From positions 1 to 64,000 of the forward strand of contig NZ_JAGWDK010000021.1 of NCBI RefSeq assembly GCF_018398875.1: a stretch of 64,000 bases of DNA. The letters are read 5' to 3'. The notes under the pieces are model-generated. The model was not told where the DNA came from, ran no database searches, and was given only the letters and a program-made list of their open reading frames with translations. The translations under genes and the position numbers were made by a program. This DNA comes from Bradyrhizobium sp. sGM-13. GTDB lineage: Bacteria; Pseudomonadota; Alphaproteobacteria; Rhizobiales; Xanthobacteraceae. Positions 55,671 to 63,848 of this stretch are shown here, piece by piece. Each line of letters begins with the position of its first letter. Within the stretch, counting starts at the first letter, position 1.

Positions 55671-56831
55671 ATGAGGCGATTGCGGTTCGGTTCAGCTCTG
55701 GCAGGGGCGCTAGGATGCCTGGCGCTCAGCGCGGCGGTGTGCGCGGCGCTGTGGCCGCACGCCCGCGAGGCCGGCGCCATTCTGGCCGCGCAGGACGATC
55801 CCGCGACACTGTCCGACATCCAGATCAACTCCGCGTTGCGGGCCAACCAGGCGCTGGTCGCCAGCCATATCGAGGCAGCGCTCGCGGAGGGCGATTCCGA
55901 TCTCGCCAACAGCTTCGTCGAACTCGCCCGCGACAAAGGCATTGCCGTCAGCGACGAACTATCGAAGCGCGTCAGCGATGCCGTTACCGACGCAGGTTCG
56001 GCGTCGCATCTTGCCAAGCGCTTTGCCACGGGTTTCGTGGTCGGCAATGCCGACGATGTCGCAAGCCTGTCGGGTACGGTTGCCGGCGATCTCTTCGTCT
56101 ACGGCGATATCAGGGACGTTGTTCGCGAAGGCAAGCACCTCGCGACGGGCGAGGACGTGGACCGGCTGGTGCTGGGCCTGGCGACGGTCGGGCTCGCGGT
56201 GACCGCGGCGACCTATGTATCGGTCGGCGGGGTTGGTCCAATGCGCGCCGGCCTCAGCATGGTCAAGAGTGCCCGCAAGGTCGGACGGCTGGGCGAGGGG
56301 CTGACGCAATGGGCAGGCCGCTCGGCGCGCGAGGTCGTAGATGCGCCGGTCCTGCAGCAGGCGGTCGCGAAGGGCTCGGTGCTGCGGCCGGGCCAGACCA
56401 TCAGCGCAATCAGGGCAGCGTTCCGCGCTGAGAAAGCCGGTGCGCTGGTGCGGCTGGCGAAGGATGTCGGACGCGTCGGCGAAAAGGCCGGCACGCGTGG
56501 CGCGCTCGACGCACTGCGCATCGCGCAAGGGCCGAAGGACATCGCCCGCGCCGCGCGGCTTGCCGAATCCAAGGGCGGCCAGACCCGCGCGATCTTGAAG
56601 GTGCTCGGCCGCGGCGCGCTGCTGCTGGCGACCGGCGCTTTCAATCTGACGATGTGGGTGTTCGGTGCGCTATTGGCGCTGTTCGGATTGCTGTCGTCGA
56701 TCAAGGCGACCACCGAGCGGGCGACCGAAGCGTGGCTTCGCCGCAAGAAAGCGCGGCGCTTGAGAAAGGAGGCGGCGGCAGCATGCTTGCCGGCCGCCCC
56801 GGTGCTGGCGGGCGCTGCCGCACACGGCTAG
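55671..56831 (+). CDS. Membrane protein of unknown function
   Basis: This 386-aa protein has a signal-anchor helix (about residues 7-29) and an Ala-rich helical region. A second hydrophobic segment (about 165-188, LGLATVGLAVTAATYVSVGG) and a third near 325-350 (GALLLATGAFNLTMWVFGAL) follow, with a basic tail (LRRKKARRLRKEAAA). I do not recognise a family. The ATG at 55671 is chosen since the helix follows it, although the ribosome site is weak. It precedes an alpha/beta hydrolase gene by 44 bp. Confidence 0.75.
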   Translation: MRRLRFGSALAGALGCLALSAAVCAALWPHAREAGAILAAQDDPATLSDIQINSALRANQALVASHIEAALAEGDSDLANSFVELARDKGIAVSDELSKRVSDAVTDAGSASHLAKRFATGFVVGNADDVASLSGTVAGDLFVYGDIRDVVREGKHLATGEDVDRLVLGLATVGLAVTAATYVSVGGVGPMRAGLSMVKSARKVGRLGEGLTQWAGRSAREVVDAPVLQQAVAKGSVLRPGQTISAIRAAFRAEKAGALVRLAKDVGRVGEKAGTRGALDALRIAQGPKDIARAARLAESKGGQTRAILKVLGRGALLLATGAFNLTMWVFGALLALFGLLSSIKATTERATEAWLRRKKARRLRKEAAAACLPAAPVLAGAAAHG

Positions 56832-56875
56832 ACTTGCAGTCCTTGCAAGGCCGTCCATTTCCGATCCCCCGAAAA

Positions 56876-57640
56876 ATGGAACTGATGATGCCGAGTTTTC
56901 ACAACGGCGCTGTCGAAATTGCTTATCTGGACGAAGGCGAGGGCGATCCGATCGTCCTCGTGCATGGCTTTGCCTCCAGCAAGAATGTGAACTGGGTTTA
57001 TCCGACCTGGGTTTCCGATTTGCGGAAAGATGGCCGCCGCGTGATCGCGCTCGACAATCGTGGCCATGGCGATTCCGAAAAACTCTACGATTCCGCTGCT
57101 TACGAAATCGCGATCATGGCAAGCGACGTCATTGCGCTGCTGGATCATCTGGGAATCGAACGCGCCGATATCATGGGCTATTCGTTGGGATCGCGAATGA
57201 CGGCGATCCTGGCGCGCGAGCAGCCGCGGCGGGTGCGCTCGGCGATTCTCGGCGGCATCGGGATCGGACTGATCGAGGGCGGCGGTCCCGGCGAGAACGT
57301 GGCGATCGCGCTGGAAGCACCGTCGCTGGAGGACGTCACCGATCCGGTCGGCCGCACCTTTCGCGCCTTCGCCGATCAGACGCGATCCGACCACCGCGCG
57401 CTTGCCGCTTGCCTACGCGGTTCGCGGCGGCTGATGACATCGGATGAAGCCGCCGGGATCCGCGTGCCGGTCCTGATTGCGGTCGGCACCAGGGATGAAA
57501 TCGCTGGCTCAGCCGCGGCGCTCGGAAGGATCATTCCGGGCGCCGAGGTGCTCGACATTCCGAACCGCGATCATATGCGCGCGGTCGGCGACAAGGTCTA
57601 CAAAGTCGGCGTCATCGATTTCCTGTCGCGACGGCAATGA
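56876..57640 (+). CDS. Alpha/beta hydrolase (serine nucleophile)
   Basis: This 254-aa protein is an alpha/beta hydrolase with VLVHGFASSKNVNW, nucleophile elbow DIMGYSLGSRMTAIL (Ser at about residue 103), VGTRDEIAG for the acid and PNRDHMRAVGDK for the His. It could be an esterase, a C-C bond hydrolase or a related enzyme. Three start codons are close (56876, 56885, 56888, giving MELMMPSF); I keep the first. It follows the 386-aa membrane protein gene on the same strand. Confidence 0.85.
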   Translation: MELMMPSFHNGAVEIAYLDEGEGDPIVLVHGFASSKNVNWVYPTWVSDLRKDGRRVIALDNRGHGDSEKLYDSAAYEIAIMASDVIALLDHLGIERADIMGYSLGSRMTAILAREQPRRVRSAILGGIGIGLIEGGGPGENVAIALEAPSLEDVTDPVGRTFRAFADQTRSDHRALAACLRGSRRLMTSDEAAGIRVPVLIAVGTRDEIAGSAAALGRIIPGAEVLDIPNRDHMRAVGDKVYKVGVIDFLSRRQ

Positions 57641-58640
57641 GCGGTCGCGCGCGTCTTCACCGGCGAATTGCCTGATCGCCGCGATCAGCACCACCGTGGT
57701 CGCAAGCCACGCCAGCCGCGCGCCGTAGCGATCGTGCGGACCGGATATCACGGCGCAGACGAAAGCATTGCCGAGCAGCGCGAACGAGACCGTGCCGGCG
57801 AGCAAGGTGAGATCGTCGAACCGTCGGCGCAGCACGCCGCGGCCGAACAGGATGGCGGCCAGCAGCATCGACGCCAGCGCAACGGGAATGTGAATCCGGT
57901 TGATCGCGGTGAAGTTGAAGTGCCAGCGCTGCTGTTGCGCCGCGCGCATCGGCTTCACCTGTGCGGGAAGAAAGCGATCGATGATGCCGTAGGTATGGCC
58001 GAGCCAGCCGTCGGTGCCTTCGCCGGTCCCGACGTAGACGAATTGCTGCGCAGTGGCGATGGCCGCCGTCTTGGCCTGCCAGGCCGGATACTCGGCCAGC
58101 GAATGCAACACGATAAAGCGCATCTCGTCGTTCAGTCCCTGAAACGGCCAAGCGTGTTGAACATGCTGTTGCCCCACAGAAACTGATCGGCGGTGGCCGG
58201 CAGCTTGTCTCGATACGGGCAGAGCTTGAAATTCTGCTTCGGGCAATGATCGCGCAAATACTGCGCGACGATGCCATCCTGCAGCATGCGAAATTGGTCG
58301 ACAGCAACAGCGCAGCTCCGGCGACGATGGTCAGGCTGCCCTGCGTCAGTCCGGAAACGGAAATCCGCCCGCGCAGAAAGGGACGCACGATCCAGCCGAC
58401 GCAGCACAGTCCGAGCAGCACCGCGAGCCATTCCACAGGGCAGGGGCCAGCAACATCAATGGGATGGCGACGGCGGCGATCCAGGCCGAGCGCAAATTCG
58501 CAGCGGTACGCGCCCGCAATATCTGCGTGCTGATGTGGCTTGCCCCCATCCGGGCAGCATCCGCCGAATGGCCGGTCCGCCGAAATTCACCAATAGTCGC
58601 AGGCCCGCCGGCTTGATTTCCTGATACCGCTGACCACCTT
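57641..58640 (-). pseudogene. Frameshifted integral membrane protein gene
   Basis: Fragments of one membrane protein are visible in successive frames on the minus strand. They are SAWIAAVAIPLMLLAPALW near 58480, WLAVLLGLCCVGWIVRPFL from 58436, QYLRDHCPKQNFKLCPYRDK near 58240, and MRFIVLHSLAEYP to PHDRYGARLAWLATTVVLIA in the last frame. At least three frameshifts break the chain, and no complete frame remains. The C-terminal part is about 165 residues long in one frame. The family is one I recall as an uncharacterised Bradyrhizobium membrane protein. It is convergent with the alpha/beta hydrolase gene. Confidence 0.8.
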
Positions 58641-58692
58641 GAACTGACCCCCGCGGCATTCGGAGCCGGTTTACGTTGGCCTGCGCCTGCCC

Positions 58693-58722
58693 GGGACAGA
58701 AGTCCGCCCGCCGTGCTATAGT
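58693..58722 (+). promoter_or_regulatory. Possible promoter of cysE
   Basis: GGGACA (58693-58698), 18 nt and TATAGT (58717-58722) form a plausible sigma-70-type promoter 34 bp upstream of the cysE start. Only the -10 is a good match. Confidence 0.4.
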
Positions 58723-58755
58723 AGCAACGTAATCAGGGAATTTGCGAGAGCAATC

Positions 58756-59583
58756 ATGGCAGTGCATCAGGTCAATCCGCAAGCGTCGAAGCTCGCCGCA
58801 CTCGATCCGATATGGGACCGCATCCGGGGCGAGGCGGAGGATATCGTCCGCCGCGAGCCGGAGCTTGCGTCCTTCCTCTATTCGACCGTGCTGCATCACG
58901 AGCGCCTGGAGGAATCGGTGGTGCATCGACTCGCCGAGCGGCTCGATCATTCGGCGCTATCGGGCGATTTGATCCGGCAGACCTATGACGAGGCGCTGCG
59001 TGACGAGCCCGATCTCGGCAATGCGTTCCGCGCCGACCTGGTCGCGGTCTACGACCGCGATCCCGCAACCTCGCGCTTCATTGATCCGTTGCTCTACTTC
59101 AAGGGTTTTCACGCGCTGCAGACCCACCGCCTGGCGCACTGGCTCTATCAAAAGGGCCGCAAGGATTTTGCCTATTATCTGCAGAGCCGCTCGTCGGCGG
59201 TGTTTCAGACCGATATCAACCCCGCCGCTAAAATCGGCCGCGGCATTTTCCTCGATCACGCGACCGGCTTCGTCTGCGGCGAGACCGCCGTGATCGATGA
59301 CGACGTTTCGATCCTGCACGGCGTCACGCTGGGAGGCACCGGCAAGGAGAACGAGGATCGTCATCCAAAGATCAGGCGCGGCGTGCTGATCGGGGCAGGC
59401 GCCAAAATTCTCGGCAATATCGAGATCGGCCATTGCGCGCGCATTGCCGCGGGCTCGGTGGTGGTCAAGCCGGTGCCGCACAATGTCACGGTGGCCGGCG
59501 TTCCCGCGAAGATCGTCGGCGAGGCGGGCTGCGCGGAGCCGTCGCGCACCATGGATCAGATGCTCGGCGCGATCGGTCTTTGA
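58756..59583 (+). CDS. cysE: Serine O-acetyltransferase
   Basis: This 275-aa enzyme makes O-acetylserine from serine and acetyl-CoA, the first step of cysteine synthesis. The N-terminal helical part includes LDPIWDRIRGEAEDIVRREP. The left-handed beta-helix has NPAAKIGRGIFLDHATGFV (the catalytic Asp-His), GVTLGGTGKENEDRHPKI and GAGAKILGNIEIG. The end has VPAKIVG. Length and motifs are those of CysE. No other cysteine genes are near. Confidence 0.96.
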   Translation: MAVHQVNPQASKLAALDPIWDRIRGEAEDIVRREPELASFLYSTVLHHERLEESVVHRLAERLDHSALSGDLIRQTYDEALRDEPDLGNAFRADLVAVYDRDPATSRFIDPLLYFKGFHALQTHRLAHWLYQKGRKDFAYYLQSRSSAVFQTDINPAAKIGRGIFLDHATGFVCGETAVIDDDVSILHGVTLGGTGKENEDRHPKIRRGVLIGAGAKILGNIEIGHCARIAAGSVVVKPVPHNVTVAGVPAKIVGEAGCAEPSRTMDQMLGAIGL

Positions 59584-59675
59584 TTTTCTACACATTCTGC
59601 GGCCGATCTTTGTGAAGTTACCCGCATGGCGTTTTCAAGCGAAGCGTGAAGAAAACGCGTCAAAACAAGGAATAG

Positions 59676-59712
59676 AGCCTCGGTTCTGATCCAATCAGAA
59701 CCGAAAAGGCTC
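59676..59712. repeat. AGAGCC...GGCTCT palindromic element
   Basis: A perfect 10-bp stem, CGGTTCTGAT-CCA-ATCAGAACCG, is flanked by AGAGCC and GGCTCT. No T run follows it on the plus strand. It lies between cysE and the DUF3126 gene and may act as a transcript end. Confidence 0.65.
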
Positions 59713-59778
59713 TGGCGGTTGGCGCCGTCTCGTCCTAAAACCTCCCCGGAAATTTAAAGAATCCGATTGGAGACCGCC

Positions 59779-59997
59779 GTGGACGTTCAGGAAGTCAGGA
59801 AGCTCGACGCCTATCTCAAGCGCGTATTCGGCAATCCCAAGATCCGCGTTGTGCCGCGGCCGAAAAAGGACGACTCCGCCGAAGTCTATATCGGTGAGGA
59901 ATTCATCGGCGTGCTGTTCGTCGATGACGAGGACGACGATCGCTCGTTCCAGTTTCAGATGGCGATCCTCGAAGAAGATCTCGCCGACGTCGGCTGA
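59779..59997 (+). CDS. DUF3126 family protein
   Basis: This 72-aa protein matches the small alphaproteobacterial DUF3126 family, with LDAYLKRVFGNPKIRVVPRP and AEVYIGEEFIGVLFVDDEDD, ending FQMAILEEDL. The start is a GTG at 59779 with a GGAG site 6 nt upstream; a TTG at 59767 is less likely. Function is unknown. A GTAGGGTGGGC palindrome follows the gene. Confidence 0.85.
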   Translation: MDVQEVRKLDAYLKRVFGNPKIRVVPRPKKDDSAEVYIGEEFIGVLFVDDEDDDRSFQFQMAILEEDLADVG

Positions 59998-60015
59998 GGC
60001 GCGCGTAGCGATGCC

Positions 60016-60111
60016 GTAGGGTGGGCAAAGCGAAGCGTGCTCACCATGTCTTTCCCGTATTGTGAGTTGTTATGGTGGGCACGGCGCAAAACGCGCCTTT
60101 GCCCACCCTAC
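60016..60111. repeat. GTAGGGTGGGC palindromic repeat, copy 2
   Basis: The ends GTAGGGTGGGCAAAGCG and CGCCTTTGCCCACCCTAC match the copy at 17922, and ATGGTGGGCACGGCGC lies inside. It sits between two convergent genes, where it could serve as a terminator for both. Confidence 0.8.
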
Positions 60112-60128
60112 GGAACTACGAAATTGGC

Positions 60129-60842
60129 CTAATCCTTCGGCCCGCGCATTTGCGCCGTCAGGCGGTCCATCGCATTCGCAACGTCGCGCCATTGCGACAG
60201 CCAGCTCCGTGGAAAGCGGAACGTCAGGTCGGCGCCGTCGACGCGACGCTCGCTCAGGCACATGCCGGGAGTCAGGCCGTCGCGGGTGCAGCGCGTGTTG
60301 AGGCTCGGTGCGCCCGCGGAGAACAGGTCCTCGTTGGCGTAGGGCGAGCCGTCGCGGAAGGCGCGCATCGTCAATCCATCGTCGACTGGTGTTGCCTTCT
60401 GTTCGAGATAGCGCGGATAGATCGTACGCACCCGCGTGTCCGGTGGCAGCGCATCGTGATGGGCCGATATCGACAGGAATATCCGGTCGATCGGCTGCAC
60501 CTTCTCATCGATCGTATCGGCGCTGACGTGCTTCGGTGCATCCGGCGGTTCAAGCGACGGGAAGACGAAACTGAGATCGACCCGCTCCTGCGGCCCGGAG
60601 TGGCGCTGGATCTTGCGGCGGATCGCTGCTGTAGGCACGTTGAAGAGCGTGGCGCCGACGCTGACCGGCAACCGGCCCGGAGCGCTGGCGGGCCGCGCCA
60701 CCCAGGTTGGCCACAGCAAATAAGCGACGAGGGCAATGGCGCCAACGGTGATGGTTGCCGCGACCATGATGAGCATCATGTGCGAGCGCGGATCCCTGCG
60801 GGTGTCGCGGGCGAGGTGCTGGGCCGTCGAAAGCAGGGTCAT
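60129..60842 (-). CDS. Single-pass membrane protein of unknown function
   Basis: This 237-aa protein has one membrane helix (about residues 22-45, MMLIMVAATITVGAIALVAY). A soluble, probably periplasmic domain follows with VDLSFVFPSLEPPDAPKHVS, DRIFLSISAHHDALPPDTRV and an end containing two Cys (NTRCTRDGLTPGMCLSERR). The domain looks conserved but I do not recognise it. The direction is convergent with the DUF3126 gene. A disulfide between the two late cysteines is possible. Confidence 0.75.
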   Translation of the reverse strand: MTLLSTAQHLARDTRRDPRSHMMLIMVAATITVGAIALVAYLLWPTWVARPASAPGRLPVSVGATLFNVPTAAIRRKIQRHSGPQERVDLSFVFPSLEPPDAPKHVSADTIDEKVQPIDRIFLSISAHHDALPPDTRVRTIYPRYLEQKATPVDDGLTMRAFRDGSPYANEDLFSAGAPSLNTRCTRDGLTPGMCLSERRVDGADLTFRFPRSWLSQWRDVANAMDRLTAQMRGPKD

Positions 60843-61081
60843 GAACGAGGCATCGGTCGGGTCGAAGCTCGGGCACGATCCCGAGAGCTAAGGCGAATCA
60901 TTCCGCGAATATGCCATGGGCAGTGTGATTTCCGCATGATTTCACGGGAGTTCTGGCCCTTGCAGCCATGCGCAAACGAGGTCTCGGCGGTTTGTTGTTA
61001 ACCCTTCCTTAAGGATACTGTGGCGGCCGCCGGCCAATTTTGCGAAAGCAGGGCACGGTTCGTCGAGTACGGGAAGTTGTC

Positions 61082-61411
61082 ATGTCGCCCGATGCGTTGA
61101 ATTCCCTGTTCTCCCTGTGCATCGGCTTTGCGCTCGCAGGCGCGCTCGCCAGTGGCTATCAGGCGATGGCGGCGCGGCCGGCGGGATTCGGGCTGCTTGG
61201 GGAAGGCGTGGCGCCGAAGACATTTGCGGCCGTGCCGTTTCTGGTTTTCGCCGCACCGTTCATCATCATGCGCAACACGCTACGCGGTGCGAAGATCGAG
61301 CGCCGCCGCTTCGAATTCGTGATGGTGGCGACCGTGCTTTCAGGCTTCTGGAGCATGATGTCCGGCACGTTCTTCCTGATGACGCTGCGAGCCGCGGGCG
61401 TGCTGGCCTGA
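61082..61411 (+). CDS. Small integral membrane protein of unknown function
   Basis: This 109-aa protein has about three hydrophobic segments (residues 6-27, 45-62 and 83-105) and little else. The start at 61082 (MSPDALNSLFSL) is chosen because the first helix follows it. I recall similar uncharacterised proteins in Bradyrhizobium but cannot name the family. The carbonic anhydrase-like gene follows after 72 bp. Confidence 0.75.
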   Translation: MSPDALNSLFSLCIGFALAGALASGYQAMAARPAGFGLLGEGVAPKTFAAVPFLVFAAPFIIMRNTLRGAKIERRRFEFVMVATVLSGFWSMMSGTFFLMTLRAAGVLA

Positions 61412-61483
61412 GGCTGGTGGCCTGTTCGCTTGATCCGCTGCCTGGGGCTGTGCCAAGGTCTCCGCCAACGGAGATCTTTTGTT

Positions 61484-62014
61484 ATGGCGATCTACGAACT
61501 CGACGGACAGGGGCCTGAACTCCCCGCAAATGGAAACTATTTCATCGCAGACACTGCCGTCGTGATCGGCAAGGTGCGCCTTTTGAATTCGGCCAGCGTG
61601 TGGTTCGGCGCCGTGCTGCGCGGCGACAATGAGTGGATCGAGATCGGCGAGGGCTCCAACGTGCAGGACAATTCCACCTGCCATACCGACCGCGGCTTTC
61701 CGCTCACGATCGGCAAGAACTGCACCGTCGGTCACAATGTCATCCTGCATGGCTGCACGCTCGAAGACGACGCGCTGGTCGGCATGGGGTCGATCGTCAT
61801 GAACGGCGCGAAGATACGCCGCGGCAGCATCGTCGGTGCTGGGTCGGTCATCACCGAAGGCAAGGAATATCCCGAATATTCCCTGATCATCGGCTCGCCC
61901 GCGCGCGTGGTCCGCACCTTGTCGCCCGAGCAGGTGACGGCGATGGGAAGTGCTGCGAAATTCTACGCGCTCAACGGGCCGCGGTTCAAAAACGGACTGA
62001 AGAAGATCGGCTGA
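61484..62014 (+). CDS. Gamma-carbonic anhydrase family protein
   Basis: This 176-aa protein is a left-handed beta-helix hexapeptide protein of the gamma-carbonic-anhydrase family. The three zinc-type histidines are in [17 protein letters not shown] and VILHGCTLE. The family also includes proteins for which anhydrase activity has not been shown (YrdA, PaaY types). The ATG at 61484 begins the fold directly. Length is normal. Confidence 0.93.
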   Translation: MAIYELDGQGPELPANGNYFIADTAVVIGKVRLLNSASVWFGAVLRGDNEWIEIGEGSNVQDNSTCHTDRGFPLTIGKNCTVGHNVILHGCTLEDDALVGMGSIVMNGAKIRRGSIVGAGSVITEGKEYPEYSLIIGSPARVVRTLSPEQVTAMGSAAKFYALNGPRFKNGLKKIG

Positions 62015-62039
62015 AGGCGGCCTTCTTTGGTCCGTCTCG

Positions 62040-62678
62040 GGCGCTCTCGCGAGAACACGCCGAGCAATTCACGGTCTTCAAGCGACGCATCGACCAGTTC
62101 ATCGAATTCCGCAGGGAACTCGTGCGGCGTGCGGTCGACATCAGCCCGGCGGCAGGCCGCGAATGGGGCGACAACGACGCCAACCGCAGCTTGCGAACCC
62201 AGCTCAACAACGACCGAGGCGCTGGCGCGGATCCACAATGAACGCACCGTCGAGGCTGCGGATCTCGGCGACCAGGGCCGCTATGCGGCCTGGTACCTAT
62301 TCGCGCTCGGCCGCTGCACGAAATCACCGAGGCGGCCGACCGGACGCGCGCAATCTCCGGTACCTGTTCGTCAACAAGGCGGCCGAGGAAATGATCGGCA
62401 TGTCGCGCGCGGAGATCATGGGGAAAACACCCCGCGAGCTGTTTCCGGAGTCGGCTGCAGAATTGATCGAACGGCGCGATAGGCAGTTGCTGGAGCGCAA
62501 GCAGCAGCTCGAAGCGATCGTCGATACCGTCGATAACCCGGTCAAGGGCCGGCGCACCATTGCGGTGCGGCGGCTTCAGATCGGCGGGCCCGAACGCAAG
62601 TCCCATTTGTTCGTGAGCATGGTCGAGGACCGGACCGACCAGACCGATGTTGCGGCCCCGACCGAAGCTGCGGAGTAA
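62040..62678 (+). pseudogene. Decayed PAS-domain sensor gene fragment
   Basis: Three pieces in three frames read as one protein: EQFTVFKRRIDQFIEFRREL near 62065, RIHNERTVEAADLGDQGRYA near 62235, and a PAS domain from about 62360 (LFVNKAAEEMIGMSRAEIMG) to 62678. The downstream kinase or chemotaxis output domain is absent. Frameshifts occur near 62213 and between 62310 and 62360. It resembles the front part of a Bradyrhizobium sensor or chemotaxis protein. Confidence 0.7.
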
Positions 62679-62692
62679 CGATCGCAGGCGGC

Positions 62693-62863
62693 TCAGCCGC
62701 CTTCATTTTCGTTCGCCTCGCGAGGGGGGCCGGCGACCTTTTCATGGCCGGCGGCCCAGAGCGCATGCTCCTCGCTGCCATCCCGGTATGGATTGGCTTC
62801 CGCCGGAATGTGCTGGCGCGCGGCGCGCTGGCCTTGCTCGAAAGGGTCGGTGTCGGAATTCAT
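62693..62863 (-). CDS. Very small protein, RMF/CrpP-like
   Basis: A 56-aa frame starts ATG at 62863, overlapping the stop of the upstream gene as ATGA. It contains DPFEQGQRAARQHIPAEANP then YRDGSEEHALWAAGHEKVAG. The arrangement G-x3-AR...NPY..GSEE..LW..G resembles the ribosome modulation factor/CrpP family. The function is not established. The coupled start supports a real gene. Confidence 0.6.
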   Translation of the reverse strand: MNSDTDPFEQGQRAARQHIPAEANPYRDGSEEHALWAAGHEKVAGPPREANENEGG

Positions 62864-63159
62864 GATGCCGCCTTTCGGGTTTTCGATCTGGTTCTTTTCG
62901 CCATCGCTTCGTTGGAAGCGGCTGCGCTTTTCCGCAGCGCGTCCTTGAGGTCGATGGGTATGCCGTGCTTCTTCAAGAGGTCCGCAAAGGCTTCGTCAGC
63001 CAGTTCCTGAAAGGTCGCCATCCGGTCACGTGCAAGCTGTTTGAGCTTGTCGAATGTGTCGTCGTCGAAGGCGATCAATTTGCGCAAAGCCTGGCCACTC
63101 CGGCCGTCGAGCGGATGTGAATGAATGATCTGGCAGTGGAATCGTTCCGGCAGGAACAA
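62860..63159 (-). CDS. Small DNA-binding-like (ribbon-helix-helix) protein
   Basis: A 99-aa frame whose conserved part is ALRKLIAFDDDTFDKLKQLA then FQELADEAFADLLKKHGIPI, with a basic tail. The strand-helix-helix pattern resembles RHH proteins. The frame opens with a TTG at 63159, and the true start is uncertain. It is coupled to the very small gene that follows through a 4-nt overlap. Confidence 0.6.
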   Translation of the reverse strand: MFLPERFHCQIIHSHPLDGRSGQALRKLIAFDDDTFDKLKQLARDRMATFQELADEAFADLLKKHGIPIDLKDALRKSAAASNEAMAKRTRSKTRKAAS

Positions 63160-63204
63160 GGCCAGGGCGCGGTCGTTGCTTCTGAAAGAAAAAGGAGATT
63201 TCCG

Positions 63205-63618
63205 ATGAAGCTGGCGTCTGCAGCCGCCGCTGTCGCGGCGATCACAATCCTGGTATCGCCGGTCACTTCATTTGCACAGAGCCCCGGCGGAACATCCGCC
63301 GGCGGCCCCGGCACCACAGGCTCACCGGGTGCCGGCTCGGCCGGTGTGGGTACGCCAGGCGTCACCGGCATGTCGCCAAGTCCCACGACTCCGGGAGGGT
63401 TGAACAATGCCGGCCAAGGTCCGAGCGGCGCGGCAAATCCGTCCGGAATTGCGCAGCCGCCTCCGCCTGGCACCAATACTGCCGGCACCGCGCAGTCGTC
63501 GGGCCGCGGCGTGACGACCGGCTCGGCCAGATCGGGTAGTTCAACCGATGACGCTGTGATCAACGAAGAAAACAAGACGGTCGATCGCAAGATAAAGGGC
63601 ATTTGCCGCGGCTGCTGA
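63205..63618 (+). CDS. Secreted Gly/Pro/Ser-rich protein
   Basis: This 137-aa protein has a signal peptide (about residues 1-24, ending SFA) and then a low-complexity region of Gly, Pro, Thr and Ser (about 25-115). It ends with a charged segment, NEENKTVDRKIKGICRGC, with two Cys. An AAGGAG site precedes the ATG. No domain is recognised. Confidence 0.7.
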   Translation: MKLASAAAAVAAITILVSPVTSFAQSPGGTSAGGPGTTGSPGAGSAGVGTPGVTGMSPSPTTPGGLNNAGQGPSGAANPSGIAQPPPPGTNTAGTAQSSGRGVTTGSARSGSSTDDAVINEENKTVDRKIKGICRGC

Positions 63619-63848
63619 ATTCATGCCCGAGCGACGTCCGGTCGCAGGGCAGCGAGCAAAATAGCATCAGCCAGCCCCGAGAACTCGTTCTAGATTTGAC
63701 CCGGGATCCGTGAGGATCCGACGCCGAAAGCGTCGAGCACTTCGAGGGCAAATCGCGGGGGCTATACGCTCGGGCGTTTTCCAGAACCGAAGCCGTATTT
63801 TGATCCATCCGCTGATATGCCGCTGGCATCGTATCAGGGATGTTGAAC

